A stretch of DNA of 64,000 nucleotides from Lentinula raphanica (taxonomy: Eukaryota; Basidiomycota; Agaricomycetes; Agaricales; Omphalotaceae): contig JANVFP010000005.1 in NCBI GenBank assembly GCA_027919835.1, forward strand, positions 1,178,001 to 1,242,000, given 5' to 3'. The notes beneath the pieces are model-generated. The model ran no database searches and had not been told where the DNA came from. It saw nothing but the letters and a program-made list of their open reading frames with translations. A program made the translations under genes and the position numbers. Positions 1 through 13,000 of this stretch are shown here, piece by piece. Every line of letters begins with the position of its first letter. The first letter of the stretch is position 1.

Positions 1-2560
1 TCCTTGAACTCTTTACGCACTACTCTCCATTAGCAGTACCGATCTAACTGGAGCTTACAGTATAAAATCGCATCTCACTACAGAGATCAAGGTCGACAAG
101 GATGACACGTTCTTGATGTTTCAACGTTGCAACGTTGAACCCATCGAGTCACCTGTCGAACGGGAACACCAGCGCGTCAACGTTTGTTGGGACTCGTCCC
201 GTTAGTGAGTGTATGCAAATAGCTTCGTTGCATCTTGCGGTAAGAGAGCCGTTGTTTTTGTTGCTCAATGTCAATATCCTGCAGGATGCAGGTGGACATA
301 TTTTGAATAGCGCATGCTTTTTTGATTATTTCTCTCCCCTCTGTTATTTCGTCTCCCGTGTCGATCTCCATGCTGGTGCACTTGATCACGACTAGGAGAA
401 TTCCTTCTTGAATCTCAACCATACACTCATCTATGTTCTACACTGGATTCTACAGTAACTTTCAGATTTGAATCCATTGGTCACGCTTTTGGATTATTCA
501 TGGTGCACTGTAGGAGAGGGCTGCGTCTGCCGCGGGCGGCGGAGTGGGTGCAAAAATTACCAGTTGATCCAAGATATTTCTCTTTGTGGAATCGGAGGTA
601 GGACGTACTGAGGATACTCTTTCGTCTAACTTATTTGATCATCTGATGACTGATATGAACAGGAATCTTGTCCAAGTTGTCCTACTATCCTGATCCCTAG
701 ATCCAAACAACTTGTTGAACGGCTCTCTGCCAAATGAGCTCTGGTCTGTCCGAAGACTCCGACCTTCATCGATCTGTGCTGCATAGTACTTAAGAGCCCT
801 GCTGATTTCAATCATAGGTAAATGGAATCCTATACTCAGACTCAGATTATCAATGCGGTGTTGCAATGCCTTGCATTATGTCAAATGCAGGGTTTTGGCT
901 TCTTCATTTCGTTTGGAGGTGCGGTATATTTCGCTTCTGTAATCGACAATCAATGCTCAGAAAGTTTCTTCATTTGCAGTGATCAGTCTTTCAATGGTTG
1001 GCTATGCGATCTTGATTGTATCGATGGCTGAATTCCTAGTCAGGAAAGACATGCTTGACTTTGGCAAGGTGGACGTTTTGCAAACATGACGATGTGCACT
1101 AGCTCTTCTTTCGGTGTATATGTGAGCGGGACCGGTCTTAACATGGTCCCAAGGCTGGTATTTTTATCACATACCTCTATGATCTAGGTAAGTCTCAGGA
1201 TGGATTTCTTCTCTTCTCGCTGCCTCGTTTATTCCCGGCTTTCAAGAATTACTTCATTCCCTAACGCCCGGGCCAGCGTGGTCGACTGAGGGAAGATGCT
1301 GTAGAAGTTAGTTTTCATACCATTGAAAGCTAAGTATGACTCACTTCCTCCAGAGAAGTCCTTCTCCTCTAAGAGCTTTGCATGATTCTTTTCCAACATC
1401 CCCAGCCTTCTGGCATGATCTTTCTCAGCTTGTTATCTGATTTGAATCTACGGCAACATTCAATGATGTTATCATTCACTGCATCAGACTGGATATGCTC
1501 TCGGTGTTTCTTTTCTGGGGTTTATCCTCTCGTCTGAGCTTCGACTTATGTTCTTGTGTTTACGTAGTAAAATGTTTCTCGCTCCCGGATGGGCCGTATC
1601 ATCCATGCAGTTTACGTTCTGTGGACTCGGATGTGGAAGACGATCCAGGTTTAGTCCATGGTGGGTGAAGTTGATGGCAAGTTCATAAACCTTTTTGACT
1701 TACACTCATATGAAAACGGATCTCTGGATACTTATCTGGAGGGCGAGAAAACAACAAGGAAGGTGCAGGGGATAGTATCAGACTCATCTCGATGGTCTCT
1801 CGGTGTTAACTAACAAATTCACGAATTACAGTGACTTCAGGATTGATGACAGGCTACGTGGGCTGTTTTCCTCTTGGTAACAGCAATCATGGATACTGTT
1901 GGAAACAAGGACCCTTTGATCATCATCACCGGAACGATGTTGCTCATCAATTAGTTGGGCGCAGCGTATTTAGAAAACTGCTGTGCCCCAAAGGGAATAA
2001 TAGTTTCAGCCTCCTGGCCTGGCGTGCAGCCGAGTCTCCTAGCGCCAGACATTGTTAATCAAGCTCAAGTTTGACAATGCATCATTCGGGGAGTCAATAT
2101 GTGCTGTCTTGGTCTTCCAGAACACAAAACTAAGCATCGGGCACTATCGGGCATTGGGAATGTTGCCCAGAAATCAATCAGCGGACTTGAGAGGCCTTAT
2201 GCCAATAATGCCATCAGTGCTAGGTCATCGAGATTGGAGATGCTAGATCATTATCCAGTGTCCGCGAAACTGTTGCTTGCACGATGTACATACTTTCATA
2301 TATACAGTACTAAGAGTGCTGATCGCGGACGACGACAAAGTCGCAGTTGCATGTAAAAGTTTCCCCAGGAAGAGTCGCGGCTTCGGAGGTGGCAGCCGGT
2401 GACGGCGGTGCACTGACTCCAGCGTGACATAATGTGATTTTTTGATGTGACAAGCTATCGTAACATCAACTAAGAGGTCTTATTAGTCTTCTTCTTTCAC
2501 GTTTTCGTCCTCGTCTCTTTTCACGATTTTTTGAATCTCTGAACGCGTTTTCATCCCGCA
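1..2560. other. No confidently supported gene
   Basis: I see no continuous exon chain here. Short open stretches around 822-1050 and 1830-2000 (+) encode hydrophobic segments resembling the multi-pass membrane proteins common in Agaricomycetes, but reading frames shift within them and no start-to-stop model holds. This may be a decayed membrane-protein gene or simply intergenic DNA. The last 100 bp, pyrimidine-rich just before 2561, is probably the 5' leader of the transportin gene. Confidence 0.35.
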
Positions 2561-5500
2561 ATGTCGTCTTGGAACCCTCAACCTGCAGGCCTGCAGGAAA
2601 TATTATCAACTATTCATGAATCAACGGACATGAATGTCACTGTTCAACGCAATATCACCCAAGTAAACTACCGAACCATCTGGAAAAGTTCCCCACTGAT
2701 CACTCATTCTACCTGCAGAAACTCAACTCTTTCACCCGTGTCCCAGACTACATTGCCTATCTGGCTCATATATTGTCTGCGATGCCACAAGAAGAAGAAC
2801 GGATTCGGACAATCGCCGGCTACCTTTTGAAGAACAACGCACGACTAATTCTCAATTCGTCCCCAGATGTGGCGCAGTATGTCAAGGCTGCTGTACTCAA
2901 TGCCTTTGATGATGGGTCGGTCATGATTCGAAATGCTGCTGGTCAAGATATCGTGTCCTTTCTTGGTGTGCTTGAACCTCGAAATTGGCCGGAATGTTTG
3001 TCTCAGCTAGTCAACATGCTGGACCTCTCTGACTTGGATAAACAAGAGGTACGTGTGTATAGAACTCTTCTCTGATGGCTTTGGTTCAATCATTCAATAG
3101 GCCGCGTTCAACGTACTGGAGAAAGCATGCGAAGATTATCCGCGAAAGCTGGACGTAGAAATACGAGGGGCACGTCCTCTAGACTTCATGATACCTAAAT
3201 TCCTCGCTCTCGCAGATCATCCTTCGTCCAAAATGCGCTCCCATGCTGTCGCATGCCTCTCATACTTTGTGCCCGTAAACTGCCAATCGCTCTTTGTCCA
3301 TATAGATGCCTTCATCGCCTGTCTCTTCCGACGAGCTTCTGACGACGATCCCTCCGTCCGCCGACATGTCTGTCAAGCACTCGTCCTCTTACTCGCTGCA
3401 CGGCCAGAAAAGCTTATGCCCGAGATGGACCATGTGGCGGAATACATGCTGTACTCCACAAAGGACAAGAATGAGAACGTAGCCCTTGAGGCTTGCGAGT
3501 TTTGGTTAACTTTTGCCGAGGATGTCGAATTGGCCACGTTCTTACAGCCACTGCTCGCAAGGGTTGCCCCGGTACTATTGGATTGCATGATTTACGGAGA
3601 AGACGACCTTCTATGGCTAGAGGGTGACACTGAAGATGCTGAGGTCCCGGATAAGGAGTCGGATATCAAACCTCGACACTACGGTGGAAAATCGCACAAT
3701 TATGAACGAGATGCGAATGGTGATGCAACTGAAGCTCCAAAGAATCGCATTGGTGCTTACGGCGAGGAGACTATTGATTCCGATGACGATGAGGACTATC
3801 TGGACGATGATGATTATATGGACGAGATGTCCACCGAATGGAATCTCCGAAAATGTGCAGCGGCCGCTCTGGATGTCCTTGCAGTCAGGTTTAGTGGCGA
3901 CCTGCTCAATGTACTGCTCGCGCCTCTCAAGGACAAACTCTGGAGTAATGATTGGCTACAGAGAGAGAGCGGGATTCTCGCTCTCGGTGCAATGGCGGAA
4001 GGTAATCGTGGATCACGTCTTCAGGCTTACAACGGTATATGACTGAGCTTGATCATCAGGATGTATCGAAGCCATCGAACCTCACTTGCCGACACTTGTT
4101 CCATATCTGATCAATACACTCAATGATTCTAAAGTGAATTTTCCTTTTTTTGCCTGCTTCTTGCATTACTAAGAAATAATGCAGCCGCTCGTTAGGTCAA
4201 TCACTTGCTGGACACTCGGACGTTATGCCAGCTGGACTACCCAACCAATTTCCGCCGAGCACAAGCAAAAGTATTTCATACCTACAATGGAAGGAGTGAG
4301 TTTCCTTTTACAACTCTAAAATTCCTTGGAGTTCTATTCATTTATGTGAAAGCTTTTGCGTATGGTCCTTGACAACAACAAACGCGTGCAAGAGGCAGGT
4401 TGCAGTGCATTCGCAACTCTTGAGGAAGACGCGGGAATGGAGCTTGCTCCCTATTTGGAGCCCGTCCTGAGAAACTTGGTTTTTGCATTCGACAAATATC
4501 AGCACAAGAACATGCTCATTCTTTACGACGCTGTTGGGACCTTGGCTGACGCAGTAGGGCGCGAATTATCCAATCCTACTTACGTCGAGATCCTGATGCC
4601 TCCACTCACTAACCGCTGGGCTAAATTGAAAGACGATGACGTAGATCTTATACCCCTTCTCGAGGTATGGTTCCTAGCATTAACATTTATTCTATTTTTC
4701 TCAAACTCTACTAGTGCCTGGCTTCAGTAACCATCGCTATGGGTCATGCATTCCTACCGTATGCTCCACCAGTTTTGAGAGATGTTGTTCCATCATACAC
4801 ACATCCCTTCTTCAATACCAACAATTCCAGCAGAATCCCGAACTTGACGAGCCAGACAAGTCGTTCCTCGTCGTCGCTCTGGACCTTTTGTCAGGCCTGA
4901 CTCAAGGTCTCGGCATGGCGCTCGAAGTCCTCATCAGCCAGAGCCAGCCGAATCTGTTGAGCCTACTCACGGTTTGCTTGAAGCACCCTCAAGCCCCCGT
5001 CCGACAATCTGCGTATGCCCTCGTTGGGGATATGGCCATGGGCTGTTTCAGTATTCTACGGCCATTCATGCCTGCTATTATGTCAGAACTGATTTTGCAA
5101 CTGGACCCAGAACCAAAGGTTGAATTCGTTAGTGCATCAAATAATGCGGCATGGTCGGTTGGGGAAGTGGCGTTGCGCTATGGAAGAGGCAAGTAAAGGT
5201 TATATTTGCTCGAGTCGAGACTCATTGTCTTCTTAGACGATCTTGAATTCCAACAATGGGTAAATCCGCTGATTTCGAGGTTGATACCGATTCTCCTTCA
5301 CCCCAAAGCACCCCGAAGTTTGCATGAGAACGCAGCTGTATCTATTGGCCGTATCGGACTCATGCATCCTGGTCTTGTTGCGCCGCATCTTCCAGAGTTT
5401 GCTCAAGCCTGGTGTCAAGCTTTATATGAGATCCGGGATAACGAAGAGAAGGACTCAGCATTTCGCGGGTTATGTACCATGGTGCAAGCAAACCCGGCAG

Positions 5501-5745
5501 GTATTGCGAAGGTGAATCAATTTCCTTTACTCATATAGGTTTACCATGGCTCAATCTTGGTACAGAGCTTACTGTGGTTCTGTAACTCAATCGTCAGATG
5601 GACTCAGCCATCACCGGAGCTGAACAACATGTTCCAAACACTATTGCAAGGTTTCAAGCAACACGACGAAGCTGGATGGGCTGCACAAGTTGCGTCATTC
5701 CCGCCTGTGATTCAGGAGCGACTGGCTACCCGCTACGGGGTATAA
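2561..5745 (+). CDS. kap104: Transportin / karyopherin beta-2 (Kap104), with an apparent 1-base frameshift
   Basis: This is a nuclear import receptor that carries PY-NLS cargo such as hnRNP-type RNA-binding proteins through the nuclear pore in a Ran-GTP cycle. The start [15 protein letters not shown] and the end ERLATRYGV match transportin ends, and HEAT repeats run throughout. An acidic loop (residues like [14 protein letters not shown], near 3775-3825) is the H8 loop that releases cargo. My exons are 2561-2662, 2719-3048, 3101-4001, 4060-4133, 4185-4295, 4353-4664, 4715-5188, 5237-5511 and 5566-5745. They total 2,759 nt, one short of 920 codons. The missing base falls in a TTTT run at 4773-4776, where PYAPPV should continue as FERC. 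The intron at 5189-5236 uses a GC donor (GCAAGT). The protein would be about 919 residues, normal for the family. Family identity is certain; whether the frameshift is real is not. Confidence 0.93.
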
Positions 5746-6402
5746 TCGAACAAATTCAAACGTTTTTTCCGTCCTCTATCGGTTGAAAGTAATTATCACT
5801 GTTTTCCTCCTTTGGAATTCCCTGAATCTCTGGTCCTGCTCGTAGTTACCAATCTCTTTTCCACATCTCTTGCTTCAGGATCCCTTTGTAGTGTAGTCAA
5901 ACCTCGTCTCCATCGTAGCAGTAGTATACTTTCTGTAGTCATAGGTAGTCTCCGTTAAACATGTCCTGTCATCTGCATATTTGCCAGCACTCTTTTTTTC
6001 TTGCCTCTTACATTTACGTAGCATTAGGTAGCAATAGGTAGCATTAGGTAGCATTAGCATTCCAAAGTAGTGTAGTATTCGTTTTATCCTGCAAGTAGAT
6101 GTTTCTCTATACATACAGATCTCATGAAATGTACCATACTTTGTGTCTTGTGCCCTCCCAGAAGACCTTGGAAAGAACATGGCAGGCGAGACCGTGATGG
6201 CATCGACATGATTCGACTTTGGAGGATTCCTCGTCGGTATGTTAGCATTTGTTTCTTTGTGCTCTACGTTTTCTATGTTGTTTACTCCAATCTCCGGACG
6301 TTCATATTTTCATCCTCGTTTCCAGTAGTCATTTCTCTGATTATCCGAATGATATATAAATATCATAGCATTATACAGCAGTACAGCGAGTCCAGAGAGA
6401 TT
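5746..6402. other. Intergenic between two 3' ends
   Basis: This is the space between the ends of the transportin (+) and lectin (-) genes. It holds the two 3' UTRs and a short tandem repeat at 6017-6060. No gene is supported. Confidence 0.5.
6017..6060. repeat. Short tandem repeat, unit about 10 bp (GGTAGCATTA)
   Basis: About four imperfect copies of the 10-base unit GGTAGCATTA lie head to tail in the space between the converging transportin and lectin genes. It looks like a minisatellite in a 3' flank, and I see no coding role. Confidence 0.7.
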
Positions 6403-8035
6403 CTAAAATCGTTTGGGATTCGTATACAAAGCCCCGAAACCACCCCGCCGCCCATTGGCATCCCACCAAAGTTACCCATCCCTCCTCCGCCGTATCTATT
6501 TCTGCGTTGGTATTCCATCCAGCCGTAGTATCCTCCTACGCAGACTCCCGCGAATAGGAATAGCTTGAAGAAGAAACCGGTCCATGTTGAGGAGGAAACC
6601 CCAGGTATCTTTCTGCCAGATGAGCTTTTGGAGGTATTGGAGGTGATGGCTGAGGTGATAGCGGAAGATGTTGTTACGGCGATTACACTGAAAGAATGTA
6701 AGAAGAAGAAGGTACTTTGAGGAAGGTATGAACATACTCATGTGCGTCCGAGACGTCTCCGGTCATGGCTGAGAAGCCGAGGAAAGGACTTGCAGGAAGG
6801 GATACGCCTTCGACGTAGAAGCAATCGGTCCATTCGTCCCCTACAATATTGGTCGATGTCAGGTCTTTGCGAAGTGTATAGGAAATATTTAGTACGAACA
6901 TGCTTGATACTGGATCTTGACCTGTTCAAGCTCATAAGACGAATACGTTGAATGATGAGCAAACCACTTACGTCCAAGAGTGTATCTTTAACATAGGTAA
7001 TCCGTAGCTTGGTCGCGATGTTTGTTCTGCGATAGTTCGCCTGGTAACAACATCTTTGAGTCCCGACAAGGGCTATTGGTAGAGCATCATACCGAACAAG
7101 CTCCAATCTCTTGACCGTCCCCGTCATTGCCGTAGTTATACTCGAGTTTGCCATCTCCTAGTATCGCTGTTATACGGGGGAATGCGTACGTGTGCCGAGC
7201 GTTTGCGTAGCTTGAAGCATAAAGTATTATCAGCATATACACCTTTCACATCAAGTGAAGAGCATTCATACGTGTCGAGGAATAAACCCAAACCCGTGAA
7301 CTGGTCTGGATATAACGAGTTGTGACAAGTTTGCATAGACTGATAAGGATGCCAACATACTCTTGTTGCCGAATACTGGACCCGGTTGTGTACGTTCTGT
7401 CGTTAACCAGACAGCCATGCCGTCTCCAAATAGATGCCCTGAATCACCAGAAACCTATTGCACGAGTGAATAAAGGAGCAGGCTGTCATAGAAAGCTTTG
7501 ACGCACCTTGAATTCCACTTCAATCACAAAATTTTGCGACGTTAATGGTAGCCGGGACCATAACCAACCCTATCAGAACGAATTGAGCGGGAGACGGACT
7601 GGATGTGTGATTCAAACGAACCATTTGGGAAGGACGGTTGCGCGTTAGACGGATGTGCTTATTTGTGTTCTGTAGAGCATTTAGAGTCAAGAAGAAGGGA
7701 GATAATCGGACGGAAACATACGATGTAGGAATCAGCTCCGAAATCCCACCATCTACACGTAGGGCCATGAACCTGTTGAACTGTATACTGAGAGAAAGGG
7801 TGGCTCTACCTATTCTGCAGATCTTGGTCGATGTATGGTGCAAATAGAGAATGCGTGCGGAGTTGTACAGTCTGTTGGACACGTTAACTGACGCTCGGGC
7901 AGAGTGTTTGTATCAACGGACCCTCTCAATCGTCTGGTTGCCTATTTTTGTTGGAACAGTATCAGCTGCGGCTTGTGCAAAGCCAAATAGAGGAAGAATT
8001 GCGAGGATTGAAGGCCATAGAGAGGATGAGAGCAT
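6403..8035 (-). CDS. L-type (legume-like) lectin, VIP36/ERGIC-53/Emp47 family
   Basis: This is a predicted cargo receptor that binds high-mannose glycoproteins and cycles between ER and Golgi. The signal peptide reads MLSSSLWPSILAILPLFGFA. Twelve exons follow; the main ones are 7922-8035, 7361-7454, 7093-7210, 6738-6840 and 6403-6687. Family motifs in order are RWWDFGADSYI, HIRLTRNRPSQM, GDGMAVWLT, FTGLGLFLDTY, LEYNYGNDGDG and YQAWDEWTDCF. A membrane anchor (FFFKLFLFAGVCVGGYYGW) is followed by a Gly-rich cytosolic tail. In the sequence as given the frame runs through to a stop at 6363. One more G in the GGGG run at 6443-6446 would instead give a tail ending TNPKRF, stop at 6403, a typical C-terminal transport signal; the exons then total exactly 348 codons with the stop. 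I favour the short tail and a missing base. Confidence 0.88.
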
Positions 8036-8146
8036 TACTGAAGGTATAAGTTTTGAGCTGAGAGAAAGGAAACTGCCAAAAACTATAACATATCAATTCC
8101 ACGTGGCGTTCAGAATTCTGATTTCTTTGACTTAGCCATCATCATC

Positions 8147-10013
8147 ATGGACCAAAACACAGCTGAAGCTTTTTCTCATCTTCGCAAAGAGTCTCTGGAC
8201 ATCTACAATCGCCTCAAGTCCATCGAAGAAGACATCCAATTCATCTACCAGATTCACAACGCCTATCTTGATTATCCTCTTCTTCGTACGCGAGCTCTAA
8301 CCGGCACAAGTCATTCTCATTGAGATCATTCTGGATCAGCAAATTTAAGATGTGGCGCGTGGTATACAGATCCTTCTCTGGTATGCTCTGCGCGTACGTG
8401 TCCGCTCGTACGAGTACTGATAATAATATGTGTGTATCAGGCAGCGCCTCATCCCGCTTACTTCAAATCCACCGATGGCCACTTTTCCAACTGGAGCTTC
8501 AATCTTCGAAGAGCAAATTTACATCTGTTGAACTTATGCTCTAGCTCTGATGGGTATGTATGTTTTTGGAGCATCCCAGAGCAATTTACTCATCGCGAAC
8601 GCGTCAAGGATCATCCTCGTCGATTCTACGAGGTCGGGGAAGCGTATGCCAGATGCATTGTCAAAAACGATTCCTAGTATGCGATCAAACTCCTCGAATG
8701 GCGTTTGCCAAGTGATACTGATCGATCCAACTTAAGTTTGGTGCGCTGTCGTGAATCGGGCAATGCTTTTGCGATACCCAGAAACTTCGCGTCGGGACTG
8801 GGATATCTTGCTTCACACACCTCCAGGTGTGGTCAGCACACAAGAACACTCGCAGATCGTACCTTTGTTGGATGGATGGGCCTCTGCTTTGAATGTGAGA
8901 GATCATTGCTTTCCTTGTTCCTGTCTTACACTGAAGTCCTTTGGTTCAGGAATCTTCCTACGCCTTGCCAAATCTATCTTTACCACTTCGACCAGCGAGT
9001 ATCACTTCCTCAACCTCCTTGCCTCCGCCTCTACTGATTCAAACTTCAAGATCTGGATCACCCCTGCCTCTACATCATTTCCCAAGTTTCCTTCAGAATC
9101 ACAAACATTCTTTCCCGTCGTCTGTGTTTCTGCTTCGCGTCAAGTGCAAGAGGGTGTGGATCGACGTAGCGGGGGGTTCGTTTATATTCAAGGATCTGGA
9201 GACGATCATGAACTATGGGGAATGGTCAGTTGTGCCCCTTCATAATAATCCTTCATTTATCAATGATGCTGCCGATGCATTTCTAACCGATCTTGCATTT
9301 AGGGCCTCACTCCCGAAATTTTCTGGGAAGATCGCAAGCTGATCATGTCTACTGGTCGGTCCGATATGGAAGCGGTCGTCGCCTCATGCGCATCTAGGGC
9401 TCATGGGTCAAACAAAGCTCGTCGACCTTCTGCTATCGACCGAGTCAACGGCCGTATTCTTCTGTGCTCGACGGCCGATATTATAGCAGAGTTAAAGGGC
9501 CAGCTACACCAGACATTTGAAATACCTGCAGTCGTTACATTCCTCGTCCTTTCCTCTCATGCCAGATGGAATGACGCGTCCATGGTTGCTAATCCTCGCG
9601 TACAATATATTAGTGCGCCAGAAGGGAAGAACGGAAGAACGTTCGTCCAGACGGTCTTTCCTCGTTCGATGGATTTCATCCAAACACAGCTAATTCAAGG
9701 AAGGAGCGTTTGCGTCGCTTGCGATACTGGCAAGGACCTCAGTGTCGGTGTAGCACTCGCGGCGCTTTCGAGGTTTTTTGATGAGCACGGCAAATTCCTG
9801 GAATCTAATACACAAAACAATACTCTTGGTAGCTACATATGGTCTACATCCATCTTCCTCACATTAACATCTCAATCAGACAAGCGAATCATCCGCACAC
9901 GCCTGGAATGGATCATCGCTTCCAGACCGCAAGCCAATCCTACACGGAGCACTTTGAAGAGGGTCAATGAGTTCCTCTTGACTCCTAACTCCTTGTTCCA
10001 CAAACAAACGTGA
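8147..10013 (+). CDS. RIT1: tRNA A64-2'-O-ribosylphosphate transferase
   Basis: Rit1 adds ribosyl phosphate to A64 of initiator tRNA-Met in the cytoplasm, which keeps that tRNA out of translation elongation. The N-terminus LRKESLDIYNRLKSIEEDI, then LRCGAWYTDP, FNLRRANLHLLNL, VDSTRSGKRMPDALSKTIP, IWCAVVNRAM and CVSASRQVQEG follow the family in order. The C-terminal half carries the DUSP-like domain with a CDTGKD loop near 9720. Nine exons (8147-8285, 8340-8380, 8441-8553, 8609-8676, 8737-8894, 8950-8994, 9051-9224, 9303-9828, 9880-10013) sum to exactly 466 codons, a 465-residue protein. The intron at 8995-9050 needs a GC donor (GCGAGT). The stop lies 37 bp from the stop of the converging PalB gene. 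Confidence 0.92.
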
Positions 10014-10050
10014 TGGTGCGGAAGAGGGCCATCGTGGAGCCTTTGATATA

Positions 10051-13000
10051 TTAAAGCTGCTTTGGTATAATTTCAGTCGACACGAGTGTGCTAGATACAA
10101 TGAGTTGGAAACCACATTGTATTCCTGGGTTGTACGTCGATGGAACAACCCAATATCGACCTTTGGGTAAGGACGTCAGAGGTGTTGCTACACCTGTGAT
10201 TGGATCATCATAGGGTCCTGATGTCGCAACATGATTGTGACTGGTCATACTGTCCACCGATGCGGGATAGACAGTCACATTCAGGCTGACACTCGATGAG
10301 GGCCGAATAAGTTGAAGGCGGATTCTGAAAGGGAACGTAGTAAGTAAAAATTTGAAGAGAGAGAAAGGGTATTACAGAATTTGAGATTGTGTAGCAATGT
10401 TCAATTCGTAAATGGGGTTTTGGGAGTATCTATTGAAGCTGGGAGCTCCAGCGGCGGATGATTCATGCCTAGGAAAAGGTCATGAAAACTTATGCTGGAT
10501 GAACATAGGCTTTACTTACCAGGTACCCTTGACTGTCTTCCTGTACATTCCAGCACCTTCCTGAGGAATGGAAACAATATCGAAGCTTGCAAAGCTATTC
10601 ACGCTCAATGAGAACGATCCGGATTGGTATGGCTCAAATGTAGATATGATAATGGTATAGTCCCCCGCTATAACACTGGCATGTGAGTATACCATTGTAT
10701 ATGTAAATAAGCTACTTGCGTGCCAGTTGTGCGGTGAGACGTGCGAGACCATGAGTATACGAACCCGAGGTGGCAGCAATGCTCTTTTGTGCGGGCCTAA
10801 GTATTATGTGAAGTGATACACGAACAAGCATTTCACTGCGAGTTATGGATTGACGTACTCATGTATCCTTTTACCCTGCGACCAGCAGACCATAACCTGG
10901 ACAGGTAAATCCTTACTTGTTTCCACGATGAGAGTCGTACGTTTCGCAATCCGTGGTTGAGCTTGTTTCGAAGGATGTATCCGGAGATGATATTGAGGAT
11001 TGATCATGAACGTAGGATACGTATGGTTCCCTCCAGAATTTTTACTTGTCAAATTGTCCTCTATCTATAGGATTTTTCGAGCTTCAAAGACTGAGACTGA
11101 CTAGCTTCTCACAAAATTACCGTTCTAGTGAAAGGAAACTTGGGAATCTCTTTCTCCCAGGTGATATTGAGGTGCTTTGGTGCGTAGATCGTCACGTCAA
11201 AGCCGATATCTTCAGTGAGATCTTCGCAGATGGCAAGTATGGAAACAGAGGCAGACTGGTTGAGCGGCAATATTTTCGTCTTTGTCTTCATCAAAAGTTA
11301 GTCTAAGCTAGAGATAGAAACGAGAGAACGCAACTAGAACGTGAGGACTGTTGGTGAATGACCCCTGTACAGATCCCGACGAGACTCCTTTAGAAGGCTC
11401 GAACTTGCCCATATCAGTGGAGAAACATACCTTGAGCGATATCTCCTGTTTATTGCACACAATAGAACATCCGAGTTCGTCGTCTTCAATTTGAACTTTG
11501 CAGGCAATGAATTCCCCGGGCTTTTTTGTGTCATGAACATGTCGAGTAAGTAATACCCATATCTCTTCTGGATCTGGCCCGGTACGTTCAAGCTTGGCAC
11601 GAACGTGGTGCGTGCAGGCTGAACGATATTGAATCAAATGTGTGATGATACAGAACATCCTCTGAGCCAACCTTTTCTGTCCGTCCGCGCTCTCCACTGT
11701 CTGAAGTCCAGGACGTTTGTCACAAATTGATTGAGAGATCGAGGGAAACGCACGCATGATAAGTCAAACTTGAAGACCAAATTCGGGGATCCCAGTTCAG
11801 GTATATCCCCTCGAAAATATTGAGGGCATCTAACCAAGCCATCTCGAACAAGTCTGAGAAGGAGCCATTTCAGTTTCGTCAATGAGTATATGACAAAACC
11901 CACTTCTTCGTTTCCGAGTTGCGACGTCGGAAAGTTCAGATTGAGCCCAGGAATCCAGAATGGTGACAAACCGACCATTCTGGTTTTCCTGTACATCTAT
12001 CAAGCGTTCTGAGCTCAGCAGGTGTCAGCCTAAGCCATGCCACCGTTCATACATACCAGTGACAGCATAACTGTGGGTTGAAAGGAGCTCCCTGTCATTC
12101 CAATGGATGCCGGGTTTATTCCCCGTGCCAAAAGTGAGCATACACTTTCCGTCGCGAAATCCTTCTAAGGTTCTAGTCCATGTTCTCTCACTCTCAAAAC
12201 TTGGACTGTGATGCTTGTCAGTTCTGTATATGACACTGAGTACAGAAGACATGCCTTTTGATCTCAACCTGCTCTGGGATCCAGCCCGTCAACACGCTAA
12301 TCTGCATTCAGAAAGGTTATCGTCGTAAGGAATTCAACTCACTGCAAATCAATAGCGGTATTTCTGAGTATGAGAAACCGATGAGGGCCTCAAACGGGAT
12401 ACGAGATATATGCATCTTACGATCCAGGAAAGTCATATCCACCCATGAGAACCATGTACTATCAATTGCTCAACGAGCGTTTGAGAACGAGGAGGATGAA
12501 TGATACTCACACCTTTCTCCAGAATGCTAGGCCAGGATATCAATCGGTTCTGCGCCACTTGTTGACTTGACTCGGACGCCATACATGTCAAACACAAAGG
12601 GTCTCCCGAGGTTGGGTTATATGGTAGTAGACCGTCAATGCCTTTGTAGGCTTCAGCGACAAGTTTGAAGAGTACAAGCTGAGCCTTACTGATCTAGGAT
12701 GAATAGATTCTCAACGTTCACGTTAACAATTAGGAATCGGCAACGCTTACTCTTCTCCAGCCTCCATTGAAAAGCAGTTTAAGGTCATATGTATGGCGAG
12801 ATTGCGGCTTAACAATTGTAGGTGTATGTAAGATAGATTTTGATAGCTATATGGAAACACTCGAATCCTCATTGAAGTCCGGTCGCGAATTGTATACAAA
12901 CTCACGTTTGATCCAAAACGTTGATCATGGTCAATACAGCAGGAGATAGAAGCACAAACGGAACAGTCCGTGACAATATTCTGCGATATTTCTTGAGGGA

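Noticed and set aside
12225..12275. Firm claim of a GC-AG intron in PalB
   Set aside because: A 37-bp GT-AG intron gives an equally good frame, so it is mentioned only as a possibility.
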